Shown here: in pieces, positions 17,391 to 25,425 of the stretch
Layout of the letters: every line of letters begins with the position of its first letter
Position numbering within the stretch: position 1 is the first letter of the stretch
NCBI GenBank assembly: GCA_963704815.1
Contig: CAVPHU010000001.1
Coordinates: 1,054,001-1,118,000, forward strand
Direction of reading: 5' to 3'
Length of the DNA: 64,000 bases
DNA from: DATKWD01 sp963704815
GTDB taxonomy: Bacteria; Actinomycetota; Acidimicrobiia; Acidimicrobiales; Salinilacustritrichaceae
Notes under the pieces: model-generated
What the model saw: the letters and a program-made list of their open reading frames with translations, nothing else
Told to the model about the DNA's origin: nothing
Database searches by the model: none
Translations under genes and position numbers: made by a program

Positions 17391-18484
17391 CGTTCGTACT
17401 CCTCGAAGGTTCGTTCTGCGATCGCGGGCGACAGCGTCATGCCCCTGCCTGCAAGGCCGGTGACGGCCCAGACACCGTCGGCGACGGCCTCCCGGTACTC
17501 GATCCGGGTGTCGTCCCGGCACTTCGAGTAGACGCCCAACCAGCGACGGCGGATCGCCGGGAGATCGCGACCGAACACCTTCGCGGCCTGGCGGACCAGG
17601 AGGTCCTCGGGGTCGGTGTCGTAGTCGAAGCGAAACGGCTCGTCGTAGACGTGTGTGTCACCCACGGTGAGCGATCCGTCGTTCCGCTGGACGGCCAGCA
17701 ACTGGATCCGCCAGTCGGCCTCGAGCGCCGAGGTGGGGTCGAGCGCATCGGTTGCCGGCCCGGCGAAGGCCGGGTAGTAGCGAAGCGAGCCGGCATCGGT
17801 GACCGACACGTTGAGCCTGTGGTCGAGGGGGGCCGTCTCGAACATCTGGAGCTGGCAGCGGTGGAGCGCGCCGTCGGCGTCGAGCAGGTCGTGATCCGCT
17901 CCGGTGCACAGCAACACGAGATCCGCGTCGTGTCGCGCACCGGTGTGGTCGATCGCCGCGGTCTCATCGACCTCGACGATGGTGCGGCCCGTCACCAGCC
18001 GGTACGTCGGCTGTTCGGCGAGAAAGCGCTGGATCCGACCCACTGCGACCCCTGGCTCGACCCGGGCATCCCGGTCGGAGAACAGCCCGCTGGTGACCGC
18101 CCCGCGCACGTTCGGCTCGAGCTCTTCGACCTGCCCGGGGGTGAGGACACGGAAGCCCCGCAGCGCAGCGTCGTCACGGGCCGCGACCTCTTCGTGGACC
18201 CGACGCTCGTCCTCGGCCAGCGCGACGTTGAGCGTCCCCACCGGAGCGAAGCCGACGCCGGGGACCTGCGACGCGATCTCCTCCCAACGCACCCGGGCGC
18301 GCACGGCGACATCGAGCTCGGGACCGGGAGCCCGACCCGAGACCAGCAGGTGGCCGAAGTTGCGCACGGACGCTGACCGGGCCGAGCCGTCGCGCTCGAG
18401 CTGCACCACCTCGTGCCCGCATCGCTGCGCTTCGAGGGCATGCATGGTGCCGATGATCCCGCCGCCCACGATCACGACCCGCAT
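17387..18484 (-). CDS. FAD-dependent amine oxidase, PbfC-like (TIGR03364 type)
   Basis: This 365-residue flavoprotein of the glycine-oxidase/DAO fold has the N-terminal VVIVGGGIIGTMHALEA dinucleotide loop. It matches the group of FAD oxidoreductases found beside phosphonatase-like hydrolases (TIGR03364/TIGR03351 pairs), whose characterised member PbfC oxidises 2-aminoethylphosphonate or its N-methyl form to phosphonoacetaldehyde. The product ends with GVWAVTGLAGRGMTLSP, the C-terminal FAD-contacting loop of the family. It overlaps the PhnX-like gene by 4 bp and is divergent from yaaA (37-bp gap). The phosphonate role is inferred from the gene pair; no phosphonate transporter is in the window. 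Confidence 0.75.
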   Translation of the reverse strand: MRVVIVGGGIIGTMHALEAQRCGHEVVQLERDGSARSASVRNFGHLLVSGRAPGPELDVAVRARVRWEEIASQVPGVGFAPVGTLNVALAEDERRVHEEVAARDDAALRGFRVLTPGQVEELEPNVRGAVTSGLFSDRDARVEPGVAVGRIQRFLAEQPTYRLVTGRTIVEVDETAAIDHTGARHDADLVLLCTGADHDLLDADGALHRCQLQMFETAPLDHRLNVSVTDAGSLRYYPAFAGPATDALDPTSALEADWRIQLLAVQRNDGSLTVGDTHVYDEPFRFDYDTDPEDLLVRQAAKVFGRDLPAIRRRWLGVYSKCRDDTRIEYREAVADGVWAVTGLAGRGMTLSPAIAERTFEEYER

Positions 18485-18521
18485 GGCCGGGACGGTAACC
18501 GACCGACCAGACTCGACGGAT

Positions 18522-19340
18522 ATGGCCAGCCCTCGTCGACCCGTCCTGCTCCTTCCCCCGTCGGAGGGCAAGGCCGAAGGCGGCGACGAGGTCTGGGATT
18601 CGGGCGCCGGGCCGTACGGCTCACTGAGTCGCGCCCGGCGCACCGTGGCGCGCCGGTTGGCCGAGGCGATGCGCCTCGACGACCAGCAGCTGGTGAAGCT
18701 CCTCGGAGTCAAGGGTGACGCGCTCGCGCGCGCCGTCCGGGCCAACCGACGGCTGATCCGACGACCGCCTGCCCTCCCGGCCGCCCGGCGATTCACCGGC
18801 GTCGTGCACGACCACCTGGCGCTCGCCGAGCTCCCTGCGGCAGCCCGTCGCCGGGCCGAGTCGGACGTCGTGTTCTTCTCGGCGCTCGCCGGCGTGGTGG
18901 CGCCGGGCGACCCGCTGCCCGACCATCGAGCCAAGATGAGCATCTCGCTCGATCCGCTCGGCAAGCTGTCGACGTGGTGGCGGCCGCAGATCGATGAGGT
19001 GCTGGCGACTCGGCTCGACGGGTCGGTGGTGGTGGACCTGTTGCCGAACGAGCACGCGGCGGCATTGACCCCGCTCCCCGACCGATGGGCCCGATGGATC
19101 CAGGTGCGATTCGAGACCGAGGCGGCCGACGGCACCCGCCGGACCGTCGGCCACGAGGCGAAGGCCGGCAAGGGCCTGTTCGCCCGTCATGTGATCGAGG
19201 CCGGGGACGCCGACGACGAGACGCTCCGCGCCTTCGCGACGGACGACGGATGGTCGGTCGACTCGATCGACGAGCCCACAGATCCAGCCGACCGAGCGAT
19301 CAGCGTCACGATCGTTCGGCGCGATAGACCATCGTCGTGA
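18522..19340 (+). CDS. yaaA: YaaA-family peroxide stress protein (UPF0246)
   Basis: This 272-residue protein opens with LLLPPSEGKAEGG, the family hallmark, then WDSGAGPYGSLSRARR, FTGVVHDHL, FFSALAGVVAPGDPLPDHRAKMSI, and WWRPQIDEVL. In E. coli YaaA limits free iron and DNA damage under peroxide stress; actinobacterial members are assigned by homology only. The ATG at 18522 lies 37 bp from the divergent FAD oxidase. Its stop overlaps the GTG of the next gene (GTGA), so the two are translationally coupled although their roles look unrelated. Confidence 0.85.
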   Translation: MASPRRPVLLLPPSEGKAEGGDEVWDSGAGPYGSLSRARRTVARRLAEAMRLDDQQLVKLLGVKGDALARAVRANRRLIRRPPALPAARRFTGVVHDHLALAELPAAARRRAESDVVFFSALAGVVAPGDPLPDHRAKMSISLDPLGKLSTWWRPQIDEVLATRLDGSVVVDLLPNEHAAALTPLPDRWARWIQVRFETEAADGTRRTVGHEAKAGKGLFARHVIEAGDADDETLRAFATDDGWSVDSIDEPTDPADRAISVTIVRRDRPSS

Positions 19341-20518
19341 CCGTGACCGACACCTCCACCCTCACAACCGCCGACTGGCTCGCCCGAGTCGCCGACATCG
19401 CCGGGCTCGTCGATGCCGACGCCGACGCGGGCAATGCGGCAGGCACCTCCACCCCGGCCGTCGTCGATGCACTCTTCGACACCGGCCTCATGACGCTGGC
19501 ACTCCCCGCCGCGGTCGGCGGCGGCGAAGCCGACCTGGTGACCCTGGTCCTGGTGTTCGAGGCCTTGTCGGCGGCCGATCCGAGTGCCGGGTGGAGCCAC
19601 ATGGCGGTCACCACCGCGTCGGCCTTCTGCGGCGCGTTCATGGCCGACGACGAGGTCCACGAGATGTTCGCCGATCGACGGACCGTGACCGCCGGCCAGT
19701 TCGCCCCGCGGGGCACCTTCACCGAGGTCGAAGGCGGCTACCGGGTCGACGGTGAGTACTCGTTCGCGTCCGGCTCCGGGCACGCCGGGTACATCACCGC
19801 CGGCGGCATGGTGCTGCGTGACGGCGAGATGGTGCTCAAGGACGACGGCATGCCCGAGATGCGGGTCGCGGCCATCCCCCGGGCCGATGTCGAGCTGAAC
19901 GGGAACTGGCACGTGATGGGGCTCCAGGGCACCCTCAGCCAGGACTACGTCGTGCGCGACCAGTTCGTGCCGGCCGGCCGGACCTTCGAGCTCTTCGACG
20001 AAACGCCACTCCGCGGCGGCCCACAGTTCGGGGTGGGTGTCATGCCCATCACCTCGGCCGGCCACGCCGGCTGGGCCCTCGGGGTCGCCCGCCGTGCGCT
20101 CGACGAGATCGCCGCGCTGGCCCAGGTGAAGCAGCGCATGGGTGCCGATTCCGTGCTCGCCCGCCAGCAGTTGTTCCAGAAGGAGTACGCCGAGCAGCGG
20201 GCTGCGTGGTCCGCCGCTCGGGCCTACGCGCTCGAGGCATTCGGTGCCATCCAGCGCGCCGCCGAGAACGGCACGGCCGAGCCCAGCCACAAGGCCGAGG
20301 TACGGGTGGCGACGACGTATGCGACCCGGATCGCGGCCGATGTCGTGCAGTGGTCCTACCGTCTCGGCGGCGGCGACACGCTTCGCGACGGGCATGCGCT
20401 GCAGCGGTGCATGCGTGACATCCATGCCGGCACCCAACACATCTTCGTCGACGACAGCACCTACATCAACGCCTCTCAGGTCTGGCTCGACGTGGCCGAG
20501 GGCTTCGTATTCCTCTGA
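19337..20518 (+). CDS. Acyl-CoA-dehydrogenase-like flavoprotein (group D hydroxylase type)
   Basis: This 393-residue protein has the acyl-CoA dehydrogenase fold. Its N-terminal helical domain is followed by a beta domain (GGYRVDGEYSFASGSGHAGY) and a C-terminal four-helix bundle ending in GTQHIFVDDSTY. The segment RVDGEYSFASG and the ending are like the flavin-dependent two-component hydroxylases (HsaA, DszC and HpaB-like) rather than beta-oxidation enzymes, because the usual catalytic Glu region is not evident. It starts at a GTG overlapping the yaaA stop by 4 bp. The substrate is unknown; it may be a monooxygenase needing a separate flavin reductase. Confidence 0.7.
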   Translation: MTVTDTSTLTTADWLARVADIAGLVDADADAGNAAGTSTPAVVDALFDTGLMTLALPAAVGGGEADLVTLVLVFEALSAADPSAGWSHMAVTTASAFCGAFMADDEVHEMFADRRTVTAGQFAPRGTFTEVEGGYRVDGEYSFASGSGHAGYITAGGMVLRDGEMVLKDDGMPEMRVAAIPRADVELNGNWHVMGLQGTLSQDYVVRDQFVPAGRTFELFDETPLRGGPQFGVGVMPITSAGHAGWALGVARRALDEIAALAQVKQRMGADSVLARQQLFQKEYAEQRAAWSAARAYALEAFGAIQRAAENGTAEPSHKAEVRVATTYATRIAADVVQWSYRLGGGDTLRDGHALQRCMRDIHAGTQHIFVDDSTYINASQVWLDVAEGFVFL

Positions 20519-20594
20519 TCGGCGGATTCCTGCGGTGAAACATGTCACCCGGGGTATTCACTACTTCTCGCAGCGTGCTAGCTAGAGTACGCAC

Positions 20595-21014
20595 ATGTTC
20601 CGGACCGAAGATCCACGCAGCGAGTTGCTTTCGGAGCTCACCGCCTTGGGTGGGTTGTCAGGACGTGAGCGCCGCGAGCTCGCTCGATCGTTCGACGATG
20701 TCACCGTGGGTCGTGGCACCGTGCTGATCACCGAGGGTTCGGTCAACCACCACACGTACTTCGTCGTGTCCGGGTCGCTCAGCGTCCGGGTCTGTGGCGC
20801 CGAGATCGCCACCGTCGGTCCTGGTCAGCCGGTCGGAGAGCGCACCGCCCTCGGGGCACCGGTCGCCAACGCCACCGTCGAGGCGGCCGAACCCACGCGA
20901 GTGCTCGTCCTCGACAACCGGCGGATGTCGGCCATCGCCGCCGATCATCCCCGAGTCGGCGCCGCGCTCCATGCGCTCATCGACGAGCGCGAACGCGTGC
21001 TTTCCGCAGCCTGA
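20595..21014 (+). CDS. Cyclic-nucleotide-binding-fold protein with altered phosphate cassette
   Basis: This 139-residue protein is made of one Crp-type cNMP-binding domain without a DNA-binding part. An N-terminal helix (LSGRERRELARSF) is followed by VGRGTVLITEGSVNHHTYFVVSGSLSV, the usual jelly-roll opening. The phosphate-binding cassette reads VGERTALGAPVANATVEA: the Glu is kept but the Arg that grips the cyclic phosphate is replaced by Asn. It may have lost cNMP binding or bind another ligand. It stands 18 bp before the DisA_N gene, in the same direction, and may share its promoter. A similar single-domain arrangement is common in actinobacteria. Confidence 0.75.
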   Translation: MFRTEDPRSELLSELTALGGLSGRERRELARSFDDVTVGRGTVLITEGSVNHHTYFVVSGSLSVRVCGAEIATVGPGQPVGERTALGAPVANATVEAAEPTRVLVLDNRRMSAIAADHPRVGAALHALIDERERVLSAA

Positions 21015-21032
21015 GCCCTATCGTCGGGACTC

Positions 21033-21995
21033 GTGAACGACCGAGCCCCGACCCCCGGTCGCCTCAGGCGGTTGATCGAAGAACTGACCGAGCAGGGGTA
21101 TGCGTCCATGCTCGGCGACCACCGTGCGTTGGTGGTCGAGGAGCTCGACATCGCGTTGCACCCCCCGGTGCACGAACGGCGCATCCCGAGCTACGGGGCG
21201 CTCATCGCGCCCGAGACGGATCCGGACGATTGGGTGCAGGACACCGAACTCGTTCCCACCCGCCGCCGGGTGGAGGAGTTCACCGACGTCCACGTCCGCA
21301 GCTTCGCTGACGGCTGGAGCAGCTTCGCGGTTCGACGCGAAGAGGGCCTCGACGAGCTGATCGTGTTCGATCGCCCCGCCGGCTCCGAACGCGACCTGGT
21401 CGTGCTGTCGAGGGCCGCCGGGGCGACCATCGTGCAGCGCGACGAGGCCGGGGTGGTGCGCCTCGTCGGGCCGGCGGGTGTCCTCCGGCACGATCTGGCC
21501 GGCTGGCATCACGAGCCCCGGGTCGACAGCTGGCTCGCCGGCATCCCCGAATGCACGCAGGAAGGCGAGCTCACCGTGCTGGGCACGCTGCTGGCGTTCG
21601 CCGTGCACGACCTCGGAGCACGCGGGATCGGCTCGCTGCTGGTGCAGCGGTTCACCGACGATCCCGGCTCGCCGTTCGAGACGTCGCTTCCCGCTCCGCC
21701 AGCGCTCGACATCACCCGGTCGGCCGATCTCGCTCCGCTCCGCCACGCACTCGCCCAGACCGACGGTGCCACGATCTTCGACGCCGAGGGTGTCCTGCAG
21801 ACCATGGGCGTCCGCCTGGTGCCCAGCGCCGATGCCGAGGCCGAGGTCGACTCGATCGGCGGCATGCGTCACACCTCGGCCCGCCGCTACAGCCACGACG
21901 ACCCGCGGGCCAACGTGATCGTCGTCAGCGACGATGGCCCGGTCACCCTGTTCCGCGGCGGCCGGATCGTCGCCCGCTCGAGCGACGCGTCCTGA
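21033..21995 (+). CDS. DisA_N (diadenylate cyclase-like) domain protein
   Basis: This 320-residue protein has a C-terminal domain (about 175-312) resembling the DAC domain of diadenylate cyclases, which make c-di-AMP from two ATP. The DGA motif is present (residues 244-246 in TDGATIFDAEG). The second active-site motif, normally RHRxA, reads RHTSA (279-283), losing one Arg. A strand NVIVVSDDGPVTLFRGG closes the domain. The N-terminal 170 residues resemble no family I recognise. Translation starts at a GTG, 18 bp after the cNMP-like gene. It may be a divergent or inactive cyclase, or a c-di-AMP or nucleotide sensor. Confidence 0.7.
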   Translation: MNDRAPTPGRLRRLIEELTEQGYASMLGDHRALVVEELDIALHPPVHERRIPSYGALIAPETDPDDWVQDTELVPTRRRVEEFTDVHVRSFADGWSSFAVRREEGLDELIVFDRPAGSERDLVVLSRAAGATIVQRDEAGVVRLVGPAGVLRHDLAGWHHEPRVDSWLAGIPECTQEGELTVLGTLLAFAVHDLGARGIGSLLVQRFTDDPGSPFETSLPAPPALDITRSADLAPLRHALAQTDGATIFDAEGVLQTMGVRLVPSADAEAEVDSIGGMRHTSARRYSHDDPRANVIVVSDDGPVTLFRGGRIVARSSDAS

Positions 21996-22001
21996 GGGCG
22001 A

Positions 22002-23201
22002 CTACTTCTCGAAGTCGAGCTGGAACAGGTCGATGGCGTTGCCGCGCACGAGCTTGCGCACGATGTCGTCGTCGAGATGGCCCATGAGTCCCTCGGCGAC
22101 CTTCTTGGTGTGCGGCCAGGTCGAGTCGGAGTGCGGGTAGTCGGTCTCGAACGTGGCGTTGTCGACGCCTACCTTCTCGAGCAGGTCGAGGCCGACCTCG
22201 TCGTCGAAGAAACAGCCGTAGATCTGGCGGTAGTAGTAGGTGCTCGGCGGGTTGGGCACCTTGTCACCGAATCCACCCCACCCGCGGTTCTCCTCCCAGA
22301 CCTTGTCGGCCCGTTCGAGGATGTAGGGAATCCAGCCGATCTGGCCCTCGCTGTAGGCGAGCTTGACGCTCGGGAACTTCTCGAGCATGCCCGAGAACAG
22401 CCAGTCGGCCATCGATGCCATGGCGTTGTTGAACGTCAGCGTCGAGCCGACCGCCGCCGGAGCGTCGTCGGATGTCGAGGGCATCTTCGACGACGACCCG
22501 ATGTGCATGTTGATGACCGTGCCGGTCTCCTCGCACGCCTGGACGAACGGCTCCCAGTACCCGTTCTCCTCGTGCACCGACGGCAGCCCCAGGTAGGGCG
22601 GGATCTCGCTGAAGCAGACGGCGCGCACGCCCCGCTCGGCGTTCCGGCGGATCTCGGCGGCGGCGAGGTCGGCATCCCAGAGCGGGATGATGCACAGCGG
22701 GATGAGGCGCCCGTTCGAATCGCCACACCACTCGTCGACCATCCAGTCGTTGTAGGCCTGCACGCACAGCAACGCGAGATCGTGGTCCGACGCCTCCATG
22801 AACGTCTGGCCGCAGAACCGGGGAAAGCTCGGGAAGCACAACGATGCTTCGACGTGGTTGACGTCCATGTCCTCGAGGCGGGCCACCGGGTCGTAGCACC
22901 CGTCGCGCATCTCGTCGTAGGTGATGCCGACGACCTTGACCTCGTCGCGGTCGAATCCGGCCGCGGCCGACAACCGAGTCTGCGGAACCCGCTTGTCCTC
23001 GTAGAGCCACCAGTCGGCGAGCTGGCCTTCGGGGTCGGGCTCGTAGGTGAAGTTCCCACCGACGAAGCTCATGTTGCCCCGCTCCTGGATCACCCGAGGG
23101 CCGATGTCTCGGTACTTCTGCGGAAGGCGATCCTGCCAGACGTTGGCCGGCTCGATGACGTGGTCGTCGACCGAGATGATCAGGGGAAGCTCGTGTTCCA
23201 T
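22002..23201 (-). CDS. Amidohydrolase-2 family metal-dependent hydrolase
   Basis: This 399-residue TIM-barrel hydrolase is related to 2-amino-3-carboxymuconate-semialdehyde decarboxylase-like enzymes. The first metal motif is a DxH (Asp12, His14 in ISVDDHVIEP) rather than HxH. Later motifs are ASLCFPSFPRFCGQ, NMHIGSSS with the conserved barrel His, AYSEGQIGWIPYILERAD, and the C-terminal metal Asp in ETDYPHSDSTWP. These enzymes decarboxylate or hydrolyse ring-cleavage products and similar acids; the substrate here is unknown. The ATG at 23201 is overlapped by the stop of a small leader reading frame (TGATG), one copy of the conserved leader element discussed elsewhere. Confidence 0.85.
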   Translation of the reverse strand: MEHELPLIISVDDHVIEPANVWQDRLPQKYRDIGPRVIQERGNMSFVGGNFTYEPDPEGQLADWWLYEDKRVPQTRLSAAAGFDRDEVKVVGITYDEMRDGCYDPVARLEDMDVNHVEASLCFPSFPRFCGQTFMEASDHDLALLCVQAYNDWMVDEWCGDSNGRLIPLCIIPLWDADLAAAEIRRNAERGVRAVCFSEIPPYLGLPSVHEENGYWEPFVQACEETGTVINMHIGSSSKMPSTSDDAPAAVGSTLTFNNAMASMADWLFSGMLEKFPSVKLAYSEGQIGWIPYILERADKVWEENRGWGGFGDKVPNPPSTYYYRQIYGCFFDDEVGLDLLEKVGVDNATFETDYPHSDSTWPHTKKVAEGLMGHLDDDIVRKLVRGNAIDLFQLDFEK

Positions 23202-23287
23202 CAGAGCTGTTCCCCGGCCACGGAGGCCGTCTGTGGCCGCTCTCCTCGTGCCTCGTCGAGCTCGCAGTTGATCAGCATGTGCTGCAT
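23201..23287 (-). other. Leader element copy B with 28-codon reading frame
   Basis: A reading frame of 28 codons, with internal in-frame ATGs (23287 and 23278), ends in a TGA that shares a base with the amidohydrolase ATG. It encodes MLINCELDEARGERP and ends ASVAGEQL. The core CExDEARG and the ending VAGE match the three tandem frames before cimA. At the DNA level GACGAGGCACGAGGAG and GTGGCCGGGGAAC are shared exactly, including A at codon third positions, unusual in this high-GC genome. Whether the peptide or the RNA matters is open. Confidence 0.6.
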
Positions 23288-23298
23288 CGTAACTCCGA

Positions 23299-23317
23299 AT
23301 CTGACACACCGTCAGAT
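23299..23317. promoter_or_regulatory. Perfect dyad operator in divergent promoter
   Basis: ATCTGAC-acacc-GTCAGAT is a perfect 7-bp inverted repeat with a 5-bp centre. It lies between the amidohydrolase leader and the EthD-like gene leader. The size fits a TetR-family operator. A related 15-bp dyad (CTGAC-N5-CTCAG) stands before the TetR gene at 30068, the best regulator candidate in the window. Confidence 0.5.
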
Positions 23318-23339
23318 CTCTCCGGCTACGGTCGAGATC

Positions 23340-23432
23340 ATGGACCGATCGAGGAGAGCCCCCGATACGAGGTCGACGCGGCACGAGGAGGCCGGCCAAC
23401 GGTGGGCTGCGTGCCCGGGGAACGCAAGATGA
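23340..23432 (+). other. Leader element copy C before the EthD-like gene
   Basis: The stretch before the ATG at 23429 repeats the leader element: GAGGTCGACGCGGCACGAGGAGG, in parts, then CCGGGGAACGCA just ahead of the ATG. In the frame equivalent to copy B there is no stop, so the core EVDAARGGRP runs directly into the downstream protein. A different frame starting with ATG at 23340 gives 30 codons and ends in a TGA overlapping the ATG (ATGA). Conservation is thus better for the bases than for either peptide. Confidence 0.55.
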
Positions 23433-24196
23433 CAGATGTCGGCGGAGACGTGGTTCTGGGAAGTGCGTTGTTCACGCTGGTCGAGCCGCACCGAGGTCAC
23501 GAAGTCGCCTACAACCGTTGGTACGAACGCGATCACTTCTACGCCGGGTGCATGGTCGGTCCGTGGCTGTTCGCCGGCCGACGCTGGGTGGCGACCGCCG
23601 ACCTGAAGGCCATGCGCATCGGATCGGAGCCCGACCTGTTCGGTGACGGCGATCCCGGCACCTACCTGGCCGTCTACTGGGTCCTCGACGGCAAGCACGA
23701 CGAGCACTTCGGTTGGGGACTGCGCCAGGTCAAGTGGCTCCACGAGAACGGCCGCATGTTCCCCGAACGCGACCATGTGCACACGCTGCTCTATCGCTAC
23801 CTCTGGTCGGGCTCACCCACCAGCGAGGTGCCGCCCGAACTGGCCCTCGACCACCCCTACGAGACGATGACGGCGACCTTCGTGCAGTGGGCCGGCGCCG
23901 GCGACGACGAGTCGATCAAGGCCTGGCTCGAATCCACCGGCGCCGCCGGCCTCAACCTCGGGCTGCAGCCCATCCCGCTGCCCGAGGGCGCACCCGTGTC
24001 ACAGAAGGGCGTCGACGGCCTCGACACCCGCACGTTGGTGCTGTCGTTCCACGACGAGCGCCCCCACGAAGTCTGGGATGCCCACGCCGCCGCGTGCGAG
24101 CGCCTCGAAGCCGACGGCATCGGGACCGTGCTCTGGTCGGGCCCGTTCAAGCCCACCATCCCCGGCACCGACACCTACACCGACCAACTCTGGTAG
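23429..24196 (+). CDS. Conserved protein with EthD-like dimeric alpha/beta barrel features
   Basis: This 255-residue protein has no firm family. The N-terminal half, FTLVEPHRGHEVAYNRWYERDH, looks like the first repeat of an EthD/Dabb-type alpha/beta barrel, and the C-terminal part (TLVLSFHDERPHEVWDAH) may be a second repeat. No catalytic motif is visible. It is divergent from the amidohydrolase, sharing the dyad at 23299 and the same leader element, so the two are probably co-regulated. The ATG at 23429 was chosen because the stop of a small leader frame overlaps it; a GTG 50 codons upstream is open in the same frame. It is followed by a strong palindrome. Confidence 0.65.
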   Translation: MTDVGGDVVLGSALFTLVEPHRGHEVAYNRWYERDHFYAGCMVGPWLFAGRRWVATADLKAMRIGSEPDLFGDGDPGTYLAVYWVLDGKHDEHFGWGLRQVKWLHENGRMFPERDHVHTLLYRYLWSGSPTSEVPPELALDHPYETMTATFVQWAGAGDDESIKAWLESTGAAGLNLGLQPIPLPEGAPVSQKGVDGLDTRTLVLSFHDERPHEVWDAHAAACERLEADGIGTVLWSGPFKPTIPGTDTYTDQLW

Positions 24197-24210
24197 CGGC
24201 ACCTCCAGGA

Positions 24211-24257
24211 TTCCTTGCTGCTGAATGACCACCTGGTGGTCATTCAGCAGCAAGGAA
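24211..24257. repeat. 47-bp near-perfect palindrome, also a likely two-way terminator
   Basis: TTCCTTGCTGCTGAATGACC begins a 23-bp arm that is perfectly complementary to the last 23 bp, separated by a single T. It sits 14 bp after the stop of the EthD-like gene and 4 bp from the hisG stop, between convergent genes, the usual place for a shared terminator. The same 47-bp element in degraded form is at 6332-6378, so it is a dispersed repeat as well as a hairpin. No U-tract follows. Confidence 0.8.
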
Positions 24258-24261
24258 CCGA

Positions 24262-25101
24262 CTATGGGAGCAGGGCGCCGGTGGGCAGGGCCACGATGCC
24301 GGTCGCGCCGAGTGTCCGCAGCTCGGCGAGCCGCTGCCACAGTTCGCCGGTCTTGGCGACGAAGTGGACGGCCACCAGATCGTCGCGACCGGCGAGCGGG
24401 AGCACAGTCGGCGACTCGAGGCCGTGAAACAACTCGACGAGCGCCGGGACCTGTGACTCCGACAGATGCAGCATCACGTAGCGGTGGCGCCGAGCGGCGA
24501 GCACGGCTTCGAGTCGCAGCTCGAGATCGGCCAGCACGTCGAGTCCCGGACGGTGAACGAACTCTGCCTGACAGGTGGCGATGAGCTCGACCTGGCTGAG
24601 GTGGTTCTGCCGCAGGCTCGTGCCGGTCTCGGAGTTGTCGACGATGGCGTCGGCGATTCCCGCTGCGCACACACCTTCGAGCGAGCCGCCCATGGCCATG
24701 ACCCGGACCTCCACGCCCGCCTGGTCGAAGTGGCGCTGGGTCAGGTTCGGCATGTGCGTGGCCACCACGGCGCCCGCCAGGTCGGCAAGCGTGCGGTGGC
24801 CGTCCTCGTCGCGACTCGCGACGATGAGGTCCGATCTGGCGAAACCGAGCTCACGGCTCGGAAGCGAGTCGATGGCGTACTCGAGGGCGATGTCGGTGGC
24901 GATGAAGGCTCCGTCGAGCGCCTCGGCTGCGAGCGCCGCCGCGGCGTCCTTGGGCCGCATCTCGATCAGCTCGAGCCCATCGAGACGGGCGGCGCTCCCC
25001 CGGCCGCGCAGGCCGCTGACCGCGTACCCGGCGTCGGTCAGCAGGCGGAGCACCTCGTCACGCAACCGTCCCTTCGACGGCACGGCGACCCGAGCGGTCA
25101 T
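24262..25101 (-). CDS. hisG: ATP phosphoribosyltransferase, long form
   Basis: HisG catalyses the first step of histidine synthesis, joining ATP and PRPP to phosphoribosyl-ATP. The 279-residue length indicates the long form with a C-terminal ACT-like regulatory domain that binds histidine. Motifs are VAVPSKGRL near the start, the PRPP-binding loop DNSETGTSLRQN, and a C-terminal segment VLPLAGRDDLVAVHFVAKTGELW typical of the regulatory domain. The ATG at 25101 gives MTARVAVPSKGR. It overlaps the upstream hisE gene by 4 bp (ATGA), giving a hisE-hisG pair for the first two steps, as in many actinobacteria. Confidence 0.93.
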   Translation of the reverse strand: MTARVAVPSKGRLRDEVLRLLTDAGYAVSGLRGRGSAARLDGLELIEMRPKDAAAALAAEALDGAFIATDIALEYAIDSLPSRELGFARSDLIVASRDEDGHRTLADLAGAVVATHMPNLTQRHFDQAGVEVRVMAMGGSLEGVCAAGIADAIVDNSETGTSLRQNHLSQVELIATCQAEFVHRPGLDVLADLELRLEAVLAARRHRYVMLHLSESQVPALVELFHGLESPTVLPLAGRDDLVAVHFVAKTGELWQRLAELRTLGATGIVALPTGALLP

Positions 25102-25385
25102 CGGTGCCGTCGCTCGAGCTCGGCCTCGACGCCGGCCCACGGCACGCCCGCGCCGACGAGACCTGCCATGAGGTGAAAGACCAGGTCAGCGGCCTCCTCG
25201 GTGGTCCGGCCTACGTCGACCGTTTCGGCGCCGAGTTCGAGACACAGCTCGAACGCCTCCTCCATGATCTTGCGCCGGGCCGCCACCGAATCGGTGAGCA
25301 GGGTGAGCGAATAGGAGCCGACGGGCTGTTCGGCCAGGCGCTCGTCGAGCACCGCTTCGAGTCGGGGAAGGAACGAATCGGTCAT
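25098..25385 (-). CDS. hisE: Phosphoribosyl-ATP pyrophosphatase
   Basis: HisE hydrolyses phosphoribosyl-ATP to phosphoribosyl-AMP, the second step of histidine synthesis. The 95-residue all-helical product has the MazG-like metal site: ARRKIMEEAFELCLELG (EExxE pattern) and EEAADLVFHLMAGL (ExxD pattern). It is unusually followed by hisG with a 4-bp overlap, so both enzymes are made from one transcript. The 40-bp gap to the upstream tag gene contains a small GGCGA/TCGCC inverted repeat, but no clear promoter. Confidence 0.9.
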   Translation of the reverse strand: MTDSFLPRLEAVLDERLAEQPVGSYSLTLLTDSVAARRKIMEEAFELCLELGAETVDVGRTTEEAADLVFHLMAGLVGAGVPWAGVEAELERRHR

Positions 25386-25425
25386 GCCGGGGCGAGGCTA
25401 ATCGCCGACCTGGTGCAACTGAGCT

